Below, piece after piece: positions 54,585 to 59,168 of a stretch of DNA of 59,168 bases. The position numbers and the translations under genes are program-made. The notes under the pieces are model-generated. The model did not search any database and was not told the DNA's origin. It worked only from the letters and a program-made list of their open reading frames with translations. Numbering within the stretch: position 1 is the stretch's first letter; each line of letters begins with the position of its first letter. The DNA is from Nonomuraea basaltis (lineage in GTDB: Bacteria; Actinomycetota; Actinomycetes; Streptosporangiales; Streptosporangiaceae): NCBI RefSeq assembly GCF_005893125.1, contig NZ_VCJS01000068.1:1-59168 (forward strand), given 5' to 3'.

Positions 54585-55274
54585 CGTTCTCCTCGGCAAG
54601 ACCGGTCGTCCTGCCCGGGCGGTGCTGCGACATGTCCTCGGCGGGTGTTGCGGCACCATCCGGGTTGTGGGTGCCGCTTCCGGTTGAATCCGCATTCCGC
54701 CGGATCACCTTGGCCGGTGCCGGGAGTCTACGCAGGCCCTGTACGGATATGAAGAGTCCGAAGGTCACTAATTGGGCATGCGTCCAGTAAGCCCCTGACA
54801 ACGCCCCGGTTTGGGTTCTGACAACCGAAATTTCCCTCGGTTTACGGTCATGACAAGCCTCTAATACGGTTGTCCGAAACCCGGGTATGGGAGGGCGCGC
54901 CGAAGGCAGGAAGGGCGCCGTTGCTACGGCGAGCGGAGGGCACGTTCAAGGGTGACGTGACCGGGACTGCTCGAAGGCCGCGGTCATGCTCTCGCGGAGG
55001 CGAGCACGCGGCCCTCGATGGACGGGGCGAGGTGCGGCACAGGGCTCCTCCTCCACGGAAGCGAACCGTCGTCACGCCTGCGCGAAGGCACGAGCGGTGG
55101 GCGGTATGCGTGCGCGGAAGCGCTAGTGGTACGCCTGCACCGCGCACGGTGCCCGCGCGCCGTGACGGCGGCCGGCCCCGTGCGGGCCAGAGGGCGTCTC
55201 CCCCGGAGGCCCCCCGCCCGAGTCGGCGGGTGGCGCCTCGTTGGCTTGCCGTACAAGATGAGGGTCTTGGACTC
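54585..55274. other. 690-bp non-coding region before hppA
   Basis: This stretch separates the anti-sigma stop from hppA. It holds the terminator-like stem at 55206-55239, a small hairpin (AACCGA/TCGGTT, 54823-54842), and presumably the hppA promoter and a long leader. Frames here read as low-complexity Arg/Pro and lack ribosome sites. I found no riboswitch class I could name. Confidence 0.55.
55206..55239 (-). terminator. terminator after anti-sigma gene
   Basis: CCCGCC/GGCGGG (six-base loop) is nested inside GAGGC/GCCTC, 35 bases beyond the stop of the gene at 55275-55700 on the minus strand. Confidence 0.6.
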
Positions 55275-55700
55275 CTACGTCGGGACCCCGCTGCCGGCGG
55301 GCCAGCTCATCCGGATGTCGGTCCCCTTGGCCGTGGGGAAGACCTCGACGTCGTCGGCCAGCCCCGAGATGACCGCGAGGCCGAAGCCCGTCATGAACGA
55401 GTCGGACAGCATGCCCAGATCGAGAGGTTGCTCCTGCTTGATCTCGTCGCTGGGGGCATGGTCGCTGACCGTGACCTCGAACCGCCCGGCGTCGTCACGC
55501 AGCTCGATGCGGATGGGCTCGCCCGGACAGTGTGCGCGGTGCGCCTCCACTGCCCGGGAACACGCCTCACCCACAGCAAGCCTGACCTCGTCCAGCAGGG
55601 ACTCCTCCACGCCGGTGCGGCGGGCGATCGCCGTCGCCACCAGCCGGGCGGTGCGCACGTGCGCGGGAAGTGCGCTGAACGTCAGCTCGACGGTAGCCAT
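55275..55700 (-). CDS. BldG-partner anti-sigma factor (RsbW/SpoIIAB-like ATPase)
   Basis: This 141-residue GHKL-fold kinase resembles SpoIIAB: LLDEVRLAVGEACSRAVEAH (N box, Asn replaced by Arg/Ala) and VTVSDHAPSDE, then MTGFGLAVISGLADDVEV (G box). It is expected to bind BldG and a sigma factor. The order is the same as in Streptomyces (bldG, then the anti-sigma gene). The start is one base after the bldG stop, so translation is coupled. Kinase activity is not certain because of the changed N box. Confidence 0.9.
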   Translation of the reverse strand: MATVELTFSALPAHVRTARLVATAIARRTGVEESLLDEVRLAVGEACSRAVEAHRAHCPGEPIRIELRDDAGRFEVTVSDHAPSDEIKQEQPLDLGMLSDSFMTGFGLAVISGLADDVEVFPTAKGTDIRMSWPAGSGVPT

Positions 55701-55701
55701 G

Positions 55702-56052
55702 CTACTTGTCTTTGCCGTGAGCTTCCTTGGCCTCGTCGACCGAAGCGTAGATCCCGAAGACCTTGGTCAGACCGGTGATCCGGAAGATCTTGAGGATGCG
55801 CTCCTGCGTGCAGACCAGCTCCAGGGAGCCGTCGTGCGCCCTAACTCGCTTGAGTCCCCCGACCAGGACGCCGAGGCCCGTGGAGTCGAGGAAGTCGACC
55901 TTCTCCATGTTGACGAGAAGGTGGAAGTTACCCTTGTTCACCAGGTCAATGAGGAGCTCACGCAATCTCGGCGCAGTGTAGACGTCGATCTCACCCTCGA
56001 CCTCGACGATGGTGAGTCGGTCCTCGTTGTGGTGATCCAACTTCAGATCCAC
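55702..56052 (-). CDS. bldG: anti-anti-sigma factor BldG
   Basis: This 116-residue STAS-domain protein matches Streptomyces BldG: VEVEGEIDVYTAPRLRELL, VDFLDSTGLGVLVGGLKRVR and ERILKIFRITGLTKVFGIYA. The Ser in FLDSTGLG is the phosphorylation site. It controls development and stress sigma factors by binding anti-sigma proteins in its unphosphorylated form. The GTG at 56052 has GGAGG four bases upstream. It is divergent from the helicase gene. Confidence 0.95.
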   Translation of the reverse strand: MDLKLDHHNEDRLTIVEVEGEIDVYTAPRLRELLIDLVNKGNFHLLVNMEKVDFLDSTGLGVLVGGLKRVRAHDGSLELVCTQERILKIFRITGLTKVFGIYASVDEAKEAHGKDK

Positions 56053-56221
56053 AGATCCTCCAGCGCCTCGCCTGCGAAAGTACTCTTGCCGGCCTGGCAA
56101 TCTGGAGCGTGGCCCCAGATCGTCAGACCCTGACGCGCGGCATTCAACCACGCGTCTGGCTTGTGTCTATACGAAATCACGATTCCCGGCGACTTTGCCC
56201 ATCGATGCAAGACTGGAAACA

Positions 56222-58639
56222 GTGACTTCCACGGCATCCTCCCCACAACAGGCAGGTCCACTCCTCCGCCACCTGCTTGGTGTTCCCGCACGTCATGAGC
56301 GTGTCACTCATGTGGAGCATGTTCCAGCACGTCAGGCGGGTCAAGTCCGATGGCCCAAATGGACGTCAGAAGTGCTTGTTACGCGCTTGGCGAACCACGG
56401 GGTGACAGGACTCTGGCCTCACCAGTACGAGGCCGCCGACCTGGCATTCCGTGGCCGAAACGTGATCATTTCCACAGGTACGGCGTCCGGGAAGTCGCTG
56501 GCCTACCTCACCCCCGCGGTCGCCTCATGCCTCGACGGCGGCACGGTCCTGTACCTGACGCCGACCAAGGCCCTGGCCGCCGACCAGCTACGCGGACTGC
56601 GAGAGCTGCGCATCACCCAGGTGCGCGCCGCCACCTTCGACGGCGACACGCCGTTCGAGGAGCGGACCTGGGTACGCCAACACGCCAACTACGTCCTGAC
56701 AAATCCGGACATGCTCCATCGTGGCATTCTGCCCAGACACGCCCAGTGGTCCACGTTCTTCCGCCGGCTGCGCATGGTCGTGGTGGACGAGTGCCACGGC
56801 TACCGCGGCGTCTTCGGCTCCCACGTCGCCCAGATCCTGCGCCGCCTGCGCCGCGTCTGCGCCCGGTACGGATCGACGCCCACGTTCCTGCTCGCGTCCG
56901 CGACGGCCAGTGAGCCGGGGGCGTTCGCCATGAGGCTGACGGGGCTTGAGATGGACGAGGTGACCGTGGACGCGTCGCCCAAGGGGTCTACCACCATCGC
57001 GCTGTGGGAGCCGCCTCTGACGGAGCTACGGGGTGAGGGAGGGGCTCCTGTGCGGCGGACGGCGACGGCGGAGGCGGCCGATCTGCTGGCGGACCTCGTT
57101 CTGGCCGACGTCCGCACGCTCGCCTTCGTCCGTTCCCGGCGCGGCGCGGAGACGGTCGCCCTGTCGGCCCGCGCCAAACTCGCCGACGTCGCCTTCTCAA
57201 CCCCCTTCACCGGTACGCCACTCACAGCCGACACTGAGCCGCCTACCAGCACACGGACGGCGAGCACCCGGCCCGATGGCGGCACCGGCACATCGGAGGA
57301 GGCCTTGGCCGACCTCCCCAACAAGATCGCCGCCTATCGAGCCGGCTACCTCGCGGAAGACCGCCGCCTCCTGGAGAAAGCCCTCCGGGAAGGCACCATC
57401 ATGGGCCTGGCCACCACCAACGCCCTCGAACTCGGCGTAGACGTCTCCGGACTGGACGCCGTGCTGATCACGGGCTGGCCGGGCACCCGCGCCTCCCTCT
57501 GGCAGCAGGCAGGCCGGGCGGGCCGCGACGGCCAGGACGCGCTCGCCGTACTGATCGCCAGAGACGACCCCTTGGACACCTACCTCGTACACCACCCGCA
57601 GGCCCTGTTCGGCCAGCCCGTGGAGGCGATCGTCCTGGACCCCGACAACCCGTACGTCCTGGGTCCCCACCTCTGCGCCGCGGCCGCCGAGATCCCGCTG
57701 ACCGAGGACGATCTGCCCATCTTCGGCACCACCGCCGCCGACGTCCTGGAAGACCTCGTCGGTGAGGGCCTGCTGAGAAGGCGCCCCGCAGGCTGGTTCT
57801 GGACCAGGCGGGAGCGCGCCACCGACCTCGCCGACATCAGAGGCGGCGGAGGCGCCCCGATCCAAGTCGTGGAGTCGTCCACGGGCCGCCTGCTGGGCAG
57901 CGTGGACGAGCCGTCCGCCCACACCACCGTCCACACGGGCGCGGTCTACATCCACCAGGGCGAGACCTTCCTGGTGGAGCTCCTCGACCTGGAGGCCGGC
58001 GTGGCCCTGGTGTCCAGCGCCAACCCCGACTACTCGACGTTCGCCCGTGACATAACCGACATCTCCATTCTCGCCACCCAACGTTCCCGCCCGCTGGGCT
58101 CCGGCACGCTGCACTTCGGCGAGGTGGAGGTGACCAGGCAAGTGGTCTCGTACCTCAAGAGGCGTCTCCAATCAGGCGAGATGCTCGGCGACGAGCCCCT
58201 CGATCTGCCGCCCCGTACCCTCCGAACCCGCGCGGTGTGGTGGACGCTGCCCGCCTCAGCCGTGGCGCCGCTCGCGGAGGCGGGCATCGACCTCGGCGGG
58301 GCCGCCCACGCCGCCGAACACGCCTCCATCGGCCTGCTCCCCCTGTTCGCCACCTGCGACCGCTGGGACATCGGCGGCGTGTCCACGGAGCTGCACGCAG
58401 ACACAGGCGTGCTCACGGTGTTCGTGTACGACGGCCACGAAGGCGGCGCCGGTTTCGCCGAACGTGGCTACGCCCGCGCGACGGACTGGCTGACCGCCAC
58501 ACGCGAGGCCATTTCCTCCTGCGAATGCGAACGCGGCTGCCCTTCCTGCATCCAGTCCCCGAAATGCGGCAACGGCAATGAACCCCTGCACAAAAGCGGC
58601 TCCATCCGCCTCCTGAACACGCTTCTGGCCGCCGAATGA
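56222..58639 (+). CDS. DEAD/DEAH-box helicase with DUF1998 (MrfA-like)
   Basis: This ~805-residue superfamily-2 helicase has STGTASGKSLAYL (Walker A), TPTKALAADQLRGL, VVVDECHGYRG (DECH) and LLASATA, then TNALELGVDVSGLD and QQAGRAGRDGQDA. The C-terminal DUF1998 zinc region is CECERGCPSCIQSPKCGNGN with four Cys. This is the MrfA plan, a DNA repair helicase. GTG at 56222 has GGAA upstream; a TTG nine codons earlier is possible. It is divergent from bldG, as in Streptomyces. Confidence 0.92.
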   Translation: MTSTASSPQQAGPLLRHLLGVPARHERVTHVEHVPARQAGQVRWPKWTSEVLVTRLANHGVTGLWPHQYEAADLAFRGRNVIISTGTASGKSLAYLTPAVASCLDGGTVLYLTPTKALAADQLRGLRELRITQVRAATFDGDTPFEERTWVRQHANYVLTNPDMLHRGILPRHAQWSTFFRRLRMVVVDECHGYRGVFGSHVAQILRRLRRVCARYGSTPTFLLASATASEPGAFAMRLTGLEMDEVTVDASPKGSTTIALWEPPLTELRGEGGAPVRRTATAEAADLLADLVLADVRTLAFVRSRRGAETVALSARAKLADVAFSTPFTGTPLTADTEPPTSTRTASTRPDGGTGTSEEALADLPNKIAAYRAGYLAEDRRLLEKALREGTIMGLATTNALELGVDVSGLDAVLITGWPGTRASLWQQAGRAGRDGQDALAVLIARDDPLDTYLVHHPQALFGQPVEAIVLDPDNPYVLGPHLCAAAAEIPLTEDDLPIFGTTAADVLEDLVGEGLLRRRPAGWFWTRRERATDLADIRGGGGAPIQVVESSTGRLLGSVDEPSAHTTVHTGAVYIHQGETFLVELLDLEAGVALVSSANPDYSTFARDITDISILATQRSRPLGSGTLHFGEVEVTRQVVSYLKRRLQSGEMLGDEPLDLPPRTLRTRAVWWTLPASAVAPLAEAGIDLGGAAHAAEHASIGLLPLFATCDRWDIGGVSTELHADTGVLTVFVYDGHEGGAGFAERGYARATDWLTATREAISSCECERGCPSCIQSPKCGNGNEPLHKSGSIRLLNTLLAAE

Positions 58640-58850
58640 TAAACAATCCCACCCAGCCCGCCTGACTGCAGTCGGCACGGCTGCCCCACGGCCAAAATCA
58701 CAGGTTCGCGCAGGTAGCACGCACACTTCGCCGAATCCGCCACATGGTGGCTCTCCAGGCACCGGGCCATGCCGACCATTCCGGCATATTCGATGGCACC
58801 TTCGACGGCCTCAAATGGACCTGCATATCGATGCCGACTGTCGCGCTTTG

Positions 58851-59135
58851 CTAGCTGTGACCATCTTTGCTCCGGCGACCTGCGTAGGCGCGCTTGTCGT
58901 CATCATCTCCGTGGCCGTCGGCGTCATCGTCATCCGCGGCCCAGAAATCGGCGGCCCCCGGCTGCGGCCGCTCCCAGAAACCGCTGTCCTCCATGGACCT
59001 CGGCGACGGCGGCAGGTAGTCGTCCCAGCGATCCTCGATGCGTACAGCGGGCAGGGGGATCGAAGCGGACGGCTCGGACACATCAGTCACGGCCGAACTG
59101 GGCAGAGCAATCCGGGCCGGCTCCTGACGAACCAC
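58851..59135 (-). CDS. small acidic protein of unknown function
   Basis: The product is 94 residues, starting at a GTG with AAGGAAGG four bases upstream. The frame stays open to the right edge, so a longer gene is not excluded. It is Pro/Ser-rich, then contains RWDDYLPPSPRSMEDSGFWE, an acidic cluster (DDDDADGHGDDDD) and a basic end. It is probably disordered. The function is unknown. Confidence 0.6.
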   Translation of the reverse strand: MVRQEPARIALPSSAVTDVSEPSASIPLPAVRIEDRWDDYLPPSPRSMEDSGFWERPQPGAADFWAADDDDADGHGDDDDKRAYAGRRSKDGHS

Positions 59136-59168
59136 GTTCCCTTCCTTGACACCGCCCACCTCCCCGGC

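Noticed and set aside
54870..55778. 302-codon plus-strand frame across the hppA leader and anti-sigma gene
   Set aside because: Low-complexity Arg/Pro sequence without a ribosome site; its right half is the complement of the anti-sigma gene.

Overview
This window is high-GC (roughly 70%) actinobacterial chromosome. Its genes favour GTG and TTG starts, overlap at ATGA junctions, and include orthologues of sporulation regulators known from Streptomyces (BldN with RsbN, a BdtA-like helix-turn-helix protein, BldG with its anti-sigma partner). The overall style suggests a sporulating member of the Streptosporangiales such as Nonomuraea or a relative, but the genus is an inference. I saw no rRNA, tRNA or CRISPR array.

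Left third (1-19,800). A truncated multi-span membrane gene lies divergent to bldN, rsbN and a HAD phosphatase. Facing these are an ECF sigma factor and an LCP cell-wall ligase whose first ~40 residues look like an anti-sigma tail. Next come an SDR, an acyltransferase, an epimerase, a 32-residue ribosomal protein and the BdtA-like regulator, then an AcuC-type deacetylase with a conserved partner. A two-component system with its ABC exporter, a MacB-type tripartite exporter and a proline dehydrogenase/ProC pair follow.

Heat-shock block (19,800-26,700). A complete dnaK-grpE-dnaJ-hspR-clpB operon sits behind a promoter carrying two HAIR operators and ends at a strong terminator. ClpB follows HspR by only 6 nt, so HspR probably controls the whole disaggregation machine, itself included.

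Accessory region (26,850-37,700). This part holds a helical-repeat protein, a small membrane protein, a TetR regulator with an EphD-like hydrolase/SDR fusion, a CapA lipoprotein, and an XRE regulator divergent from an MFS exporter across a perfect inverted repeat. An island follows with an XRE-DUF5753/DUF397 pair, two identical 11-bp palindromes and small genes resembling the front of an actinomycete integrative conjugative element (AICE) transfer module. No integrase, replication gene or full FtsK/TraB translocase was found.

Right third (37,700-59,168). Here lie a molybdopterin oxidoreductase, an HD hydrolase and a DUF2231-Rieske membrane protein, then TauE, SPFH and ABC genes. A second NarL-type two-component system is followed by an SDR/QueA-like pair, serB, a SixA-like phosphatase, and hppA with a potassium-independent signature. 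The window closes with the anti-sigma/bldG pair divergent from a DUF1998 helicase.

The strongest candidates for something undescribed are the ECF sigma factor coupled to an LCP enzyme with an anti-sigma-like tail (3,414-5,002), the AICE-like island with twin operators (34,924-37,617), and the QueA-like enzyme translationally coupled to an SDR (47,845-49,508).
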